Origin: Bradyrhizobium commune
Lineage (GTDB): Bacteria > Pseudomonadota > Alphaproteobacteria > Rhizobiales > Xanthobacteraceae
DNA length: 64,000 nucleotides
Assembly (NCBI RefSeq): GCF_015624505.1
Contig: NZ_CP061379.1
Span: forward strand, 6,572,001 to 6,636,000
Direction of reading: 5' to 3'
Below the pieces are notes generated by a model. It saw only the letters and a list, made by a program, of their open reading frames with translations, searched no databases and was not told where the DNA came from. The translations under genes and the position numbers were made by a program. Every line of letters starts with the position of its first letter. Within the stretch, counting starts at the first letter, position 1. Of the stretch, positions 17,705-26,747 are shown one piece after another.

Positions 17705-19687
17705 TCACAGTCCGAGATCGTCGCCGGGATCGAGCGATGCCTGGCGCGCGACGCCCTGCATGATGTCGGTCATGCGCCTGATCCGCGGGGCATCCTCATC
17801 GGCCTCGTCGGTGAGGTCAGACGCGAACTCGTTATCGATCGGTTCCTTGTTTTCCACGATGTCTCGGACCAGTTCCGGCTGCCGCCTGCGGTCAGCGGTC
17901 CTTGGATCTTCGTCGTCCGTCTGGTCGTCGGTCGACGCCTCCAATGTCGTTGGACGGGGCGGCAGTGGCCGGGAACTCCAATCGTCCAGCCGCCCATCAT
18001 TGGGTTTGGTCAGCGTCGGCGGCGCCAGGATGCGCTCCTGGAAGCGCCCGTCCTCGTAATAGCGCGCCTTCTTCGCGCGGATCGGATGGAGACCCGACAT
18101 CATGACGATCTCGTCCGATGGCGGCAGCTGCATCATCTCGCCGGGCGTCAGCAGCGGGCGGGCGGTCTCCGACCGCGACACCATCAGATGACCGAGCCAA
18201 GGCGCGAGCCGGCTGCCGGCATAGTTCTTCATTGCCTTCATCTCGGTCGCGGTGCCGAGCGCGTCGCTCACCCTCTTCGCGGTCCGCTCGTCATTGGTCG
18301 CGAAGCTGACCCGGACGTGACAATTGTCGAGGATCGAGTTGTTGGGGCCATAGGCCTTCTCGATCTGGTTCAGCGACTGGGCGATCAGGAAGCTCTTGAT
18401 GCCGTAACCCGCCATGAAGGCCAGGGCGGACTCGAAGAAGTCCAGCCGGCCGAGCGCCGGGAATTCGTCGAGCATCAGGAGGAGCCGGCGCCTGCCGGCC
18501 TTGGACTGGAGATCCTCGGTCAGGCGGCGGCCGATCTGGTTGAGGATCAAGCGGATCAGCGGCTTGGTGCGGTTGATGTCCGAAGGCGGAACCACGAGGT
18601 ACAGCGTGGTCGGCTGGTCGGCGCCGACGATGTCGGTGATCCGCCAGTCACAGCGCCGTGTCACCTCCGCCACCACGGGATCCCGGTAGAGGCCGAGGTA
18701 CGACATCGCGGTGCTCAAGACGCCGGAGCGTTCGTTGCCGGATTTGTTCAGCAGCTCGCGCGCGGCGGAAGCGACGACGGGATGGACGCCGGCCTCACCG
18801 AGATGGGGCGTGCGCATCATGGCGGCAAGCGTCGACTCGATCGGCCGCTTCGGATCGGACAGAAAGGCTGCGACGCCGGCGAGCGTCTTGTCCTGCTCGG
18901 CATAGAGGACGTGAAGAATGGCGCCGACCAGGAGCGCGTGACTGGTTTTCTCCCAGTGGTTCCGCTTCTCGAGGCTACCCTCCGGGTCGACCAGGATGTC
19001 GGCGATGTTCTGGACGTCGCGCACCTCCCACTCGCCGCGGCGAACCTCCAGCAGCGGATTGTAGGCCGAGGACTTTGGGTTGGTCGGGTCGAACAGGAGC
19101 ACGCGGCCATGTTGAGCACGGAAGCCGGCGGTGAGCTGCCAATTCTCGCCCTTGATATCGTGGACGATCGCCGACCCCGGCCAGGTCAGGAGCGAAGGGA
19201 TGACGAGGCCGACGCCCTTGCCACTCCGGGTGGGTGCGAAACAAAGGACATGCTCCGGCCCGTCATGGCGGAGATAGGCGCGCTCAAACCGGCCGAGAAC
19301 CACCCCATCAGGCCCGAGCAAGCCGGCCTGCTCGATCTCCTTTGCATCAGCCCATCGGGCGGAGCCATAGGTCTCGGCATTCTCCGCCTCGCGGGCGCGC
19401 CAGACCGACATGCCGATCGCCACCGCCGCGGCGATGATCCCGCCGGATGCTGCGATGTAGGCGCCCTCGATGAAAACCTGTGGCGCATAGGCGTCGTAGG
19501 CATACCACCACCAAAAGAAGGCGGGCGGGAGATAGAACGGAAAATGCAGCAGCTCGAACCAGGGCTGCCCCAGTTGCGGTTGGAAGCCGAGCTGCCAGGC
19601 GGTCCACTCCGTCGCGGTCCAGATCGTCAACAGGACGATCGCGAAGACCGTGACGACCTGGCCCCAGAGAATCTTGGTCGCGGACAT
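17705..19687 (-). CDS. traG: TraG/VirD4 type IV coupling protein
   Basis: A 660-residue inner-membrane ATPase that delivers the relaxase-DNA complex to the mating channel. Two or three N-terminal transmembrane helices (about residues 8-30, 45-65, 70-92) precede the cytoplasmic motor. Walker A is APTRSGKGVGLVIP, followed by SAIVHDIKGENW; Walker B is LLLMLDEFPALGRL. The C-terminal tail is acidic and probably disordered. I start at the ATG at 19687 (MSATKILWG), with GGAAAGGA about 10 nt upstream; the frame is open into the relaxase gene. A 702-codon frame on the opposite strand is its shadow. Confidence 0.93.
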   Translation of the reverse strand: MSATKILWGQVVTVFAIVLLTIWTATEWTAWQLGFQPQLGQPWFELLHFPFYLPPAFFWWWYAYDAYAPQVFIEGAYIAASGGIIAAAVAIGMSVWRAREAENAETYGSARWADAKEIEQAGLLGPDGVVLGRFERAYLRHDGPEHVLCFAPTRSGKGVGLVIPSLLTWPGSAIVHDIKGENWQLTAGFRAQHGRVLLFDPTNPKSSAYNPLLEVRRGEWEVRDVQNIADILVDPEGSLEKRNHWEKTSHALLVGAILHVLYAEQDKTLAGVAAFLSDPKRPIESTLAAMMRTPHLGEAGVHPVVASAARELLNKSGNERSGVLSTAMSYLGLYRDPVVAEVTRRCDWRITDIVGADQPTTLYLVVPPSDINRTKPLIRLILNQIGRRLTEDLQSKAGRRRLLLMLDEFPALGRLDFFESALAFMAGYGIKSFLIAQSLNQIEKAYGPNNSILDNCHVRVSFATNDERTAKRVSDALGTATEMKAMKNYAGSRLAPWLGHLMVSRSETARPLLTPGEMMQLPPSDEIVMMSGLHPIRAKKARYYEDGRFQERILAPPTLTKPNDGRLDDWSSRPLPPRPTTLEASTDDQTDDEDPRTADRRRQPELVRDIVENKEPIDNEFASDLTDEADEDAPRIRRMTDIMQGVARQASLDPGDDLGL

Positions 19688-19728
19688 GGCGGCCGTCCTT
19701 TCCCGAAGTCGGTGGTTGGAGGGATCGT

Positions 19729-21468
19729 TCATAGCCCGAGCCCCCGGCTGCGCCCAAAACCCCAATCGATGCCGCCGTCGCTGCGGGCCACGCCGGAGAC
19801 GTGACGGCCGAGCTGCTTTTCGAGTGAGGGTGTCCAGGGCACGAGCTGGAAGCCGAGCCCGTCGTCGATCATGGCAAAGCGGCCGGAGGCGAGCGCGAAG
19901 CGCTGCCGATAAGCGCCGGCGACATACTCGCCCGCCGCGGCCGCGTTGAACGGCTGACCCGTCTCCGCCGCGAGCTGCTTGCCGAGGGCTTCGATCTCCC
20001 GGCGTCGAAGCGTGCCGATCAGGTTGTGCGAGAAGACGAGGCCGCGCGCCTGGCGTTCTGCAAGACCCTGCTCAATAAGCTGCTCGGCCCGCCGTTGCAT
20101 GGCCTCGCGGACCTCGGCTCCGAAGCCAGCTTGGCCAAGCGCCACAGGGTCGCGTGCGACGGCCTGCCGGTCGAGCCATGTCGCGCCGCTGGCCGTCACC
20201 TGATCCTCGATGGAGATATCCGAGCGCACGGCGATCGCGACACGACGCCGGCCTTGTGCGTCATCGAATTTGCGGAGCTCGACGACCGAGCCCGGCGCGC
20301 TGTCGCCGGCAGCGTCGAGGTCGGGGAGCCTGATGTGGTGAGTGCGGCCATCGACGCCGTCGACCACCGCATAGGCGGTTGCCTTGAGTTCGTCGTCGAG
20401 ACCACGATCGACGAGGCGTCCGATGACGGGGACGTCGAGGCTTTCGCCTGATAGCACGTAGCTCGCGGTCCCGCGCTCGATGCCACGTTCGGTCAGCCCG
20501 CGATGGATGCGCTTGATGATGTCACCGCGCTCGCCGAGTTCGCGCAACGTCGTCTCGGCGGCCTCGTCCATGACCCATTGCCCTGGCCCGATCTGGTGGG
20601 CGAGGCCGAGACTCTCCAGACGCCGCAGCCGGCCGACCTTCAACGCATGGAACTGATCGGGCTGCTGCGCCGGATTGGGCGCAAGGTCGATGACGCCGTG
20701 CCGGTCTGCGTCGCGAACAAGCTGGCGGTCGAGCTGTGTCCAGCGTTCGGCCTCGACCTGGCGCTCGAGCGAGCGGCGGATATCGAGATCGGTGCGCAAT
20801 CCCAGCTCTTGCGCGACCAAGTCCTGGGCGCGGGCGCGCATCCCGTCCTTGATGTAGTCGCGGGAGATGACGAGGTCCTGGCTGTCTTCGGCGATGCCGC
20901 GCACGATGAGGTGGACGTGCGGGTGCTGGGTGTTCCAGTGATCGACGCCCACCCAGTCCAGCTTGGTGCTGAGATCCTTCTCCATTTGCCCGACCAGCTC
21001 CCGCGCAAAACCCCTGAGGTCGGCCATCTCGGGCGCATCCTCGGGCGAGACGATGAAACGGAAATGGTGGCGGTCATTCTGACAGCGCTCAGCGAAGGCC
21101 TTTGGATCGGCATCCTCGGTGCCCGGGCCCAACAGCCGGGCCTTCTCCCCGTCCCGGGTAACGCCCTCGCGCCGGAGGTAGCCGAGATGGGCTCCGAGCG
21201 GCGCCGAGCGCGTTCTATGACGAACGACGCGGGTCTTGATCGTCACCAGACGCGAGCGGCCGGTGAGCAGACGGTTTGCCCGCACGCTGGCGACCCGGCC
21301 GCGGCCGAAGGTCGAGCGGCTGGCGGACCCGAGGCGACCCTGTCGCGAGATCCCGCCACCGGCGCGCTGAGCCGCGGCAAGGGCCTGCGCGATGAAGGGC
21401 TTGGCGCGCTGGCTTCGCGAGGAGCGGATGCGGCCGGGTCGCGCCTGGAAATCGTTCTCTTCAGCCAT
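19729..21468 (-). CDS. Relaxase/mobilization nuclease with DUF3363 domain (VirD2/RlxS-like)
   Basis: A 579-residue relaxase that should nick oriT and stay bound to the transferred strand. The basic N-terminus is followed by the relaxase domain: HHFRFIVSPEDA, then the metal-binding histidine motif WNTQHPHVHLIVRG near residue 186; the C-terminal half is DUF3363 (GIERGTASYVLSGE and later WLDRQAVARDPVALG). This domain pair is found in the relaxases of rhizobial trb-type ICEs, including RlxS-like proteins. The start at 21468 (MAEENDFQARPGR) is preceded by GAGG; a 9-bp inverted repeat ends 12 nt upstream. Immediately downstream is traG. Confidence 0.9.
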   Translation of the reverse strand: MAEENDFQARPGRIRSSRSQRAKPFIAQALAAAQRAGGGISRQGRLGSASRSTFGRGRVASVRANRLLTGRSRLVTIKTRVVRHRTRSAPLGAHLGYLRREGVTRDGEKARLLGPGTEDADPKAFAERCQNDRHHFRFIVSPEDAPEMADLRGFARELVGQMEKDLSTKLDWVGVDHWNTQHPHVHLIVRGIAEDSQDLVISRDYIKDGMRARAQDLVAQELGLRTDLDIRRSLERQVEAERWTQLDRQLVRDADRHGVIDLAPNPAQQPDQFHALKVGRLRRLESLGLAHQIGPGQWVMDEAAETTLRELGERGDIIKRIHRGLTERGIERGTASYVLSGESLDVPVIGRLVDRGLDDELKATAYAVVDGVDGRTHHIRLPDLDAAGDSAPGSVVELRKFDDAQGRRRVAIAVRSDISIEDQVTASGATWLDRQAVARDPVALGQAGFGAEVREAMQRRAEQLIEQGLAERQARGLVFSHNLIGTLRRREIEALGKQLAAETGQPFNAAAAGEYVAGAYRQRFALASGRFAMIDDGLGFQLVPWTPSLEKQLGRHVSGVARSDGGIDWGFGRSRGLGL

Positions 21469-21480
21469 TGCCAGCCTCGG

Positions 21481-21533
21481 CAATGTGCGAGAAGCAGAAA
21501 CCCTGCAATGAGTTGATGGTGAAGCGCACATTG
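21481..21533. promoter_or_regulatory. Inverted repeat CAATGTGCG-N35-CGCACATTG before the relaxase
   Basis: Perfect 9-bp arms at 21481-21489 and 21525-21533 with a 35-nt spacer. On the coding strand the 3' arm ends 12 nt before the relaxase ATG, so in RNA the stem could influence translation; as DNA it could be a regulator site. The spacing matches that of the repeats before trbB, fseA, DUF736 and DUF2493. Confidence 0.5.
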
Positions 21534-21888
21534 CGCGGCGAAGCCACACATTGCCAAATCAGAGAAAAACTAAAGCAAGAACAACCGACCGACCGAGCCG
21601 CACCTTGCGGCCTTTTATCTCGCCCTCGTTCGGTCGTTGCTTCTCTCCTCATGTTCTCCCGGTCGCTGGTTCCCAGGACCCAACTTCGAAGCCAAAAGGC
21701 TCTCGGTGCACGCGGCGGTTTGCGACAAAATGCAGTTCGGGTCGTTGCGGTGGATCCTCTCATAGCGCCTGCCCGAACACGGCGGCTGGTGGCCGATTCA
21801 TTGCGAAAGAGCCGCAGCGACTTCGCAGTTGACTTGCGAAGCCCCCACTGTTTGCGAGCGTTTGCGATAGCGATCGTTACCCGAAGGG

Positions 21889-21913
21889 CCGAGACACCCG
21901 TAGGGTGGCTCGG
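21889..21913. repeat. Hairpin in the candidate oriT region
   Basis: CCGAGACACCC-GTA-GGGTGGCTCGG forms an 11-bp stem with one A/G mismatch and a 3-nt loop. Such hairpins commonly flank nic sites, but it could also be a regulatory or terminator-like structure; no T-run follows. Confidence 0.45.
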
Positions 21914-22356
21914 TGAGGAGCGAAGCGACGAGTAGAGCGCGGGCCGAAGGCATCGCCCGTACGCCATCAGCACGTTATGATCGCACTCCTGCGCGAACTC
22001 TTGCCGCGTGAGCGAGGGTCCTTCAGCAGCAAACCCGAACGTCTTGGCGTCATGACCATGTTGTGGCGTTTCGAATGTAAACCGAATGTCCGTCACGGGA
22101 CGCCCGCGACGTGGAAACTGACGAGTGATATCACGAGCTGCCCGATGTGCAGCCGCCGGACGCTTACTCGTTGCCTGCTCTTCTCCCTCGCCTGCTCTTT
22201 CCTTCTCGCAAGAACATGCTGAAACACGCCTCCGCACGAATTCGGAACCGATGGCGGTAGCTCGCCGCCATCGCGCAGCGGATATCCAGATGTCCGCAGC
22301 ACGGGTGCTCGCAGCCGTGTATCGATCCGGATTTTCGTGTTGGCGACGTCGCCCAT

Positions 22357-23280
22357 TCATTGCGATCGTCCCGTTGCCCCGAGTGCGACAAACAGACCCT
22401 CCGACCGCGGCGCGATGGCCGAGAGATCGTGCACGCGAACCGCAGCCGGCATGTCGTTCGTGGGTCGATCAGGTGTCGCTCGCGCGGCAGATGGCGGACC
22501 CTCAGCGTGCCCGAAAAAGAGCGGCGCCCACGTCCAGGATGATCGAGAGAAGGCCGCGATGAGGAGAGGTTCTGGCGTCCTCTCCGCATCGACAAAAGGG
22601 ACGATGGCCGCGACATAGGCTGTGGTCTCCGTTGGCAGCGGACGATGTCTGTCGCGGTAATCCTCGTAGCGGCCGGGGCCCGCGTTGTAGGCCGCGAGGA
22701 AGCCCGGCGAGCCGTAGCGGTCATGCAGCTCGCGAAGGAAGGCCGCGCCAGCCAGGATGTTGTCATGCGGATCGAAGGGATCGCGTCCGAGACCATAGCG
22801 AGCGCGCATATCCGCCCAGGTCTTGGGCATGAGTTGCATCAGGCCGAGCGCGCCTTTGGGTGAAACCGCGCGCGGCTCACCATGGCTCTCGATCCGCATC
22901 ACGGCGCGAATCCATGCCGCCGGAATGCCGAAGCGCCGCGCGGCTTCCGCCACAGGCATGGCATAGCGATCGCTCGCCGACTGACGTGGCGCCGGTGCGG
23001 CCTGTGCGGACACCGCCAGCGATGGCCCGCCGATCACGAGCAGGCCAGCGAGAAGGATGGCAAAACCCGCCTTGTCTCCGCCATGACGTGAGCGTGCCCT
23101 CGTGCTCGCATCCGTCAAGGGTTCGCGCGGTGCGCCGGCCTGCGGCCGCCCTTGTCCGCCGCTGTGCGCGACGGCCGACTGACGCTCGAGCGGGACGAAG
23201 GGATGAGACGGCTTTCCCGCAAACAAAGGGATGGAGCTTGGATGCGCCTGATTGCCGGCACGCGTACCAGGACTCTGCAT
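22357..23280 (-). CDS. Lytic transglycosylase (VirB1-like SLT domain)
   Basis: A 307-residue peptidoglycan hydrolase that opens the cell wall locally for mating-pore assembly. A long N-terminal region with a hydrophobic segment (KAGFAILLAGLLVIGG) precedes the SLT domain, whose hallmarks are AVMRIESHGEPRA (catalytic Glu), GALGLMQLMPKTW and FLAAYNAGPGRYEDY. I chose the ATG at 23280, 4 nt after the DUF736 stop; a GTG at 23301 overlapping DUF736 is an alternative. It is the last gene of the parA-traF operon. Confidence 0.88.
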   Translation of the reverse strand: MQSPGTRAGNQAHPSSIPLFAGKPSHPFVPLERQSAVAHSGGQGRPQAGAPREPLTDASTRARSRHGGDKAGFAILLAGLLVIGGPSLAVSAQAAPAPRQSASDRYAMPVAEAARRFGIPAAWIRAVMRIESHGEPRAVSPKGALGLMQLMPKTWADMRARYGLGRDPFDPHDNILAGAAFLRELHDRYGSPGFLAAYNAGPGRYEDYRDRHRPLPTETTAYVAAIVPFVDAERTPEPLLIAAFSRSSWTWAPLFFGHAEGPPSAARATPDRPTNDMPAAVRVHDLSAIAPRSEGLFVALGATGRSQ

Positions 23281-23284
23281 GCAA

Positions 23285-23620
23285 TCAATCCCGCTCGGCA
23301 CGTTGGGGCAGACGATTCCAGTTCAGCACCCAGGCCGATTTGTCGTCGCCCGATTGGAAGAGGTTGGCGCGAATCGGCCGCGGCAGCGCCGGGTCGTCGA
23401 TGATGAGCGAAACGTAGTCGCCCGCCTTCTCTCCAGTCCGCTTCCAACCTGCGCCGATCTCCGGGCCCTCGGCATCGCCAAGGTGGATGCGGTAGTCCGG
23501 CGCATTCTCGGCATGCGAGGATTCGGCCGGAGTGAGGATGAGAATCCGCTCGAAAAGAAGCGTTTGAATGCGCCCGGTGAAGCCGGACTTCTCGCGGGTG
23601 AACTGACCGATTTGCGCCAT
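23285..23620 (-). CDS. DUF736 family protein (first copy)
   Basis: A 111-residue cytosolic protein beginning MAQIGQFTREKSGFTGRIQT, the DUF736 start, with the terminal SAWVLNWNR block also typical. AAGGAG lies 7 nt before the ATG. DUF736 proteins are very frequent on alphaproteobacterial plasmids and ICEs, often next to traF or relaxase genes, but have no established activity. A second, about 40-50% similar member is encoded at 29527-29853. Confidence 0.87.
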   Translation of the reverse strand: MAQIGQFTREKSGFTGRIQTLLFERILILTPAESSHAENAPDYRIHLGDAEGPEIGAGWKRTGEKAGDYVSLIIDDPALPRPIRANLFQSGDDKSAWVLNWNRLPQRAERD

Positions 23621-23655
23621 GGGAAATCTCCTTGGTTGGCGGGTTGGGAAGCGGG

Positions 23656-24201
23656 TCAATGGGTGGCGGCGCGCCAGACGAAGCGGCCATGGCCCTCCTC
23701 GTCGGTCCAAAGCGGGACCGCGCGGGCGACGAGCGAGGTGACGGGGAGCGGACCGAAATAGCGGCCGTCCAGGCTGTCCGGGACGGACGGGTTCATGAGG
23801 AAGACTTCGCCCGGTTGCAGGGTGTGGCAGCCGCTCCAGCGCGGCAGCGGACGGCCGAGATGGTCGCGATCATGTGCGGCGCCGACATCGACACGATCGA
23901 CGGTGATGGCCTCGCCGGACCGGCACACGGTTTGCCCTGGCAGCGCCATCACATGCTTCAGCAGCAGCACACTTTTCGGAAGAAAGCCGCCGTCGGCAAG
24001 CAGGCCTGCGATCGGCTCCGGTAGTCGCACCGCGACCAGTTCCAAGGCGTGCAGCTCTCCAACCGGATGCAGCGCATACAGCCCTATCGGCGTGCTCGCC
24101 GTGGCGTTCCAGATCAGCCGCGGCGCGGGATGAACGAACGCGAGGCCGCTCGCCACGAGCATCGCTATGTATGTCAACATCACGTAGCCGAAGCGGGTCA
24201 T
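23656..24201 (-). CDS. traF: TraF-like S26 family signal peptidase of conjugative transfer
   Basis: A 181-residue membrane-anchored serine peptidase. After one N-terminal helix comes the catalytic serine block NATASTPIGLY (about residues 33-43) and the lysine block LLLKHVMALPGQ (about 80-90), the Ser-Lys dyad of TraF/LepB peptidases; NPSVPDSLDGRYFGPLP near the C-terminus is another TraF marker. In IncP plasmids TraF matures the TrbC pilin, and the same role is expected here. It overlaps the DUF2840 gene by 4 nt. Confidence 0.9.
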   Translation of the reverse strand: MTRFGYVMLTYIAMLVASGLAFVHPAPRLIWNATASTPIGLYALHPVGELHALELVAVRLPEPIAGLLADGGFLPKSVLLLKHVMALPGQTVCRSGEAITVDRVDVGAAHDRDHLGRPLPRWSGCHTLQPGEVFLMNPSVPDSLDGRYFGPLPVTSLVARAVPLWTDEEGHGRFVWRAATH

Positions 24202-24716
24202 GGCGTGACGCTCCGGCGCTTGAGCCAGGCCACATGCTGCTCGCGCGTGTAGGCGCGCGGCTCATGGCCGGCGGCGAGGCGGTTGTGCAGATGCCGCCAG
24301 TATTCGGGTGCGACGTCGGCCGGATCGATCCTTAGCGCCTCGATGGCGTCGATCGCCTGCAGCACGCGCTCGACCTTCGGCCAGCTATCGACGCGAAGAA
24401 GGATCTCGCCACCGGGCCGCACGAACGGCAGCGTCTGATAGCGATTGCCGGGCGCTACGGCGCACACGATGTCCATGCGCGAGACGACGGTGCCGTAGTC
24501 GTTCGATGCCCAGCGGACGAAGCCGAAGATGCTGCCGGGCGCAAAGCTCGAAATACTGCGACGGCGGTCGAGAATCTTCTCTTCAGTGCGCCGGCCGAAG
24601 CGGAGCCAGTGCTCGATCCTCTTCTCGATCCAGGTCAGTTCGACTTGCGTGAGCACAACGTCGCGCCGGTGCGAGGGCGGCATGGCGCGCGGCGGCAAGG
24701 CCTCGTTGTCGTTCAT
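24198..24716 (-). CDS. DUF2840 family protein
   Basis: A 172-residue protein recognisable as DUF2840 by TQVELTWIEKRIEHWLRFG, FAPGSIFGFVRWASNDYGT and the C-terminal WRHLHNRLAAG. The family is found almost only between parA and traF on alphaproteobacterial conjugative elements. No catalytic motif, signal peptide or membrane segment is visible. Four-base overlaps on both sides tie it into the operon. Function unknown. Confidence 0.85.
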   Translation of the reverse strand: MNDNEALPPRAMPPSHRRDVVLTQVELTWIEKRIEHWLRFGRRTEEKILDRRRSISSFAPGSIFGFVRWASNDYGTVVSRMDIVCAVAPGNRYQTLPFVRPGGEILLRVDSWPKVERVLQAIDAIEALRIDPADVAPEYWRHLHNRLAAGHEPRAYTREQHVAWLKRRSVTP

Positions 24717-24967
24717 GACGGCTCTCCGGGATCGTTGGGGAATTCGCGCGCCAGCAATTCGCGGAGCATCTCGGCCACGGTGACGCCGCGCTGGAACGCG
24801 GCGACCTTGATGCGGCCGCGCAGGGCCTGTGTGACGTCGATGGTCAGTCGCGCGGTGAAGGCGGCTGCGTCATTCACGCCGCGTGGCGTTACATCGCTGG
24901 CCTTGATCCAGCTTTCGGCATCGCCAGGGCGCGACGCGAAGCCGCGCTTGGTGGAGCGCTCGCTCAT
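24713..24967 (-). CDS. Small ribbon-helix-helix-like protein downstream of parA
   Basis: An 84-residue protein whose C-terminal half (FTARLTIDVTQALRGRIKVA then GVTVAEMLRELLAREF) fits a ribbon-helix-helix fold. Proteins of this kind partner small ParA ATPases as centromere-binding factors, which fits its overlap with parA. Whether it binds DNA here is inference. The N-terminal 30 residues look disordered. Confidence 0.7.
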   Translation of the reverse strand: MSERSTKRGFASRPGDAESWIKASDVTPRGVNDAAAFTARLTIDVTQALRGRIKVAAFQRGVTVAEMLRELLAREFPNDPGEPS

Positions 24968-25602
24968 GGCGCGAACCTCGCGACTTCAGCGGCGAGCGCG
25001 GTGATCTCACGGGCGGCGGCGCACTGCTTGGCGAACTCGAAGACGAGGCGGCCGGATTGCGCGGCATCGGCGAAGACGACGCGTTGGCCGATGGTGCTTC
25101 CGAGCACCGGCGGATCGTGATCGGCGAGCGTTTCAGCGGTTTCGCGGGCGATGATCGTGCGCGCGCCGCAGCGGTTGAGGACAAAGCGCGCGGCGAGCTG
25201 TGGCCGGTAGATACGAGCCTCCCGCAGCAGAGCGCGCATCTCGGCCGACGCCCAGCCATCGAACGGCGAAGGCTGCACGGGGATCAGCACCAGATCAGAC
25301 GCCAGCAGCGCCGAACGCATCAAGCCAGCGACGCGCGGCGGCCCGTCAATGACGACATGATCGGCGGTGCGCGCGATCTCCGGCGCCTCGCGATGGAGCG
25401 TATCGCGCGCGAGGCCAACGACGCCGAACAACCGTGGGACGTTCTCCCGTGCCCGCTGCTGCGACCAGTCCAATGCCGAGCCCTGCGGGTCGGCATCGAT
25501 CAGGGTCACGCGCTTTCCGCGCAGCGCCCATTCACCGGCGAGATGCAGGGCGAGCGTGGTCTTGCCGACCCCGCCCTTCTGGTTGAGCACGGCGACGATC
25601 AT
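24964..25602 (-). CDS. parA: ParA-family partition ATPase
   Basis: A 212-residue deviant-Walker ATPase. Walker A is NQKGGVGKTTLALHLA at the very N-terminus, followed by LIDADPQGSALDW and VVIDGPP (Walker B region). The small size and lack of an N-terminal DNA-binding domain place it in the ParF/type Ib group. It probably stabilises the excised element with the RHH partner encoded next to it. It overlaps both neighbours by 4 nt. Confidence 0.92.
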   Translation of the reverse strand: MIVAVLNQKGGVGKTTLALHLAGEWALRGKRVTLIDADPQGSALDWSQQRARENVPRLFGVVGLARDTLHREAPEIARTADHVVIDGPPRVAGLMRSALLASDLVLIPVQPSPFDGWASAEMRALLREARIYRPQLAARFVLNRCGARTIIARETAETLADHDPPVLGSTIGQRVVFADAAQSGRLVFEFAKQCAAAREITALAAEVARFAP

Positions 25603-26747
25603 CGCTTGCCTCCCGTCTTGCGGTCGAGAAGCGGCAGAGATGGTTGGCTTGGAGGCTTGGTTGGCTGCGGCTCAGCACCACTCGCCGCGGCGTTATCCGC
25701 AAGACGTACCGCCCCACTACAACAGTTAGATTCTAAGTTAGACTCTAAGTTAAGGCCCGGAATCACGGTTTCCGGCCAAAGCGTTAGTTGCGGTTCGCGC
25801 GTGCGAAGTCCCGATAGGGCTGCGTACGGAATCCCGAACCGGTTTGCGTGCGAAGTCCCGAGCACTTCCACAGCACCGTCCACAGGGGCAGTGGATAATT
25901 TCGCCGGCACGATGCGCAGCAACTCGCGGCGCGCCTTCCGCTCGATACGCAAGCAATAGCCCGGCAACGGCTGGCGCGCCGCGATGCGCCGGATCTGCAG
26001 CGCAAAATCAGAAACACGCACCAGGCTGCCCGACTTCGCATGGAGGTGCGCGACCTCGAATAGCCAGCCTCTCGGCTGGCGACCGGCGTGCTTGCGCGCA
26101 ACGCGGTAGAGCCAGCGCTCGATCCCGCCGGTCAGGCTGAAATAGGCCGGATCGATCGTGAGAACGAGTGAGCGATCAATGACGCCGCGATAGAACCAGT
26201 CGGGGAGGACGAATTCCATCCCCTGCACCCGACCGTCGCGCGTCGCGCATTCCTCCCACTCATTGATCCAGGAGAACTGGTGTCGCCGCCAATGCTTGCC
26301 CTGCCGGATGGTGGTGCGGATAACCGTCGCCTGCAGGCGGGCCAATGCCCCCTTCAGCAGCTTGTAGTCGCGGGCGCCGGTCTGCCGGCCCACGGCTGTC
26401 AGGAGCTGGTAAGGCGTGAAGCGCAGGAAGCGCGAGGTTTTGAGACCGAGGTTCTCGGCCTCGACAATCTGGCTGGCCGCCCAAATCAGCACGTCGGCGT
26501 CCCAGATCGTCGCCATGCCGTGCTCGGGAACCGCATAAACCTCGACGCGGATGTCGCCGGCTTCATAAAGGATCGGCGTCGTGCGCTTGGCCTTTGCGAG
26601 CGAGAAGAATGGCCGTTCCATCAGGTCGCGCTGGTCGCGCGGGCTGGCGTCGCCGGTGGCGACGACGAACGGGTCGAGCTTGCTTCGCTCGCTGGGCGTA
26701 ATGAGGCGGCGCAATGACATGGCGAGCGTCGCTTCAGCGATGCGCAT
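25599..26747 (-). CDS. Replication initiator protein A (RPA/PF10134-type) homologue
   Basis: A 382-residue protein of the RepA type found on alphaproteobacterial plasmids and ICEs: MERPFFSLAKAKRTTPILYE, then ELAGENTLY-like helices and LPDWFYRGVIDR, YRVARKHAG and RGWLFEVAHLH. The last ~100 residues are low complexity. I start at the ATG at 26747, which overlaps the excisionase gene by 14 nt; the ATG at 26720 is an alternative. It may allow replication of the excised circle. Two 12-bp direct repeats lie inside the gene near its 3' end. Confidence 0.8.
   Translation of the reverse strand: MRIAEATLAMSLRRLITPSERSKLDPFVVATGDASPRDQRDLMERPFFSLAKAKRTTPILYEAGDIRVEVYAVPEHGMATIWDADVLIWAASQIVEAENLGLKTSRFLRFTPYQLLTAVGRQTGARDYKLLKGALARLQATVIRTTIRQGKHWRRHQFSWINEWEECATRDGRVQGMEFVLPDWFYRGVIDRSLVLTIDPAYFSLTGGIERWLYRVARKHAGRQPRGWLFEVAHLHAKSGSLVRVSDFALQIRRIAARQPLPGYCLRIERKARRELLRIVPAKLSTAPVDGAVEVLGTSHANRFGIPYAALSGLRTREPQLTLWPETVIPGLNLESNLESNCCSGAVRLADNAAASGAEPQPTKPPSQPSLPLLDRKTGGKR
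25725..25748. repeat. Tandem GTTAGAYTCTAA repeats inside repA
   Basis: Two adjacent 12-bp copies (GTTAGATTCTAA, GTTAGACTCTAA) followed by GTTAA. Each unit is itself near-palindromic (TTAGAnTCTAA). They encode the repeated NLES residues of the initiator but are AT-rich against the background, like short iterons. Confidence 0.4.

Larger units (their letters stand above)
21469..22356. other. Noncoding region upstream of the relaxase; probable oriT region
   Basis: Almost 900 nt without a convincing gene, between the relaxase start and the lytic transglycosylase stop. Its place next to the relaxase gene and its content suggest an oriT/relaxosome region: five TTGCGA words between about 21720 and 21870, a stable hairpin at 21889-21913 and an inverted repeat at 21481-21533. 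I cannot identify a nic site. Confidence 0.45.

Noticed and set aside
17696..19804. 702-codon open frame on the plus strand
   Set aside because: It is antisense to traG, has Arg/Asp/Gly-biased composition typical of a shadow frame, and shows no motif; traG on the other strand is unmistakable.
22337..22618. Plus-strand small frames around 22.3-22.6 kb
   Set aside because: They are antisense to the lytic transglycosylase C-terminus and have no supporting start signal.
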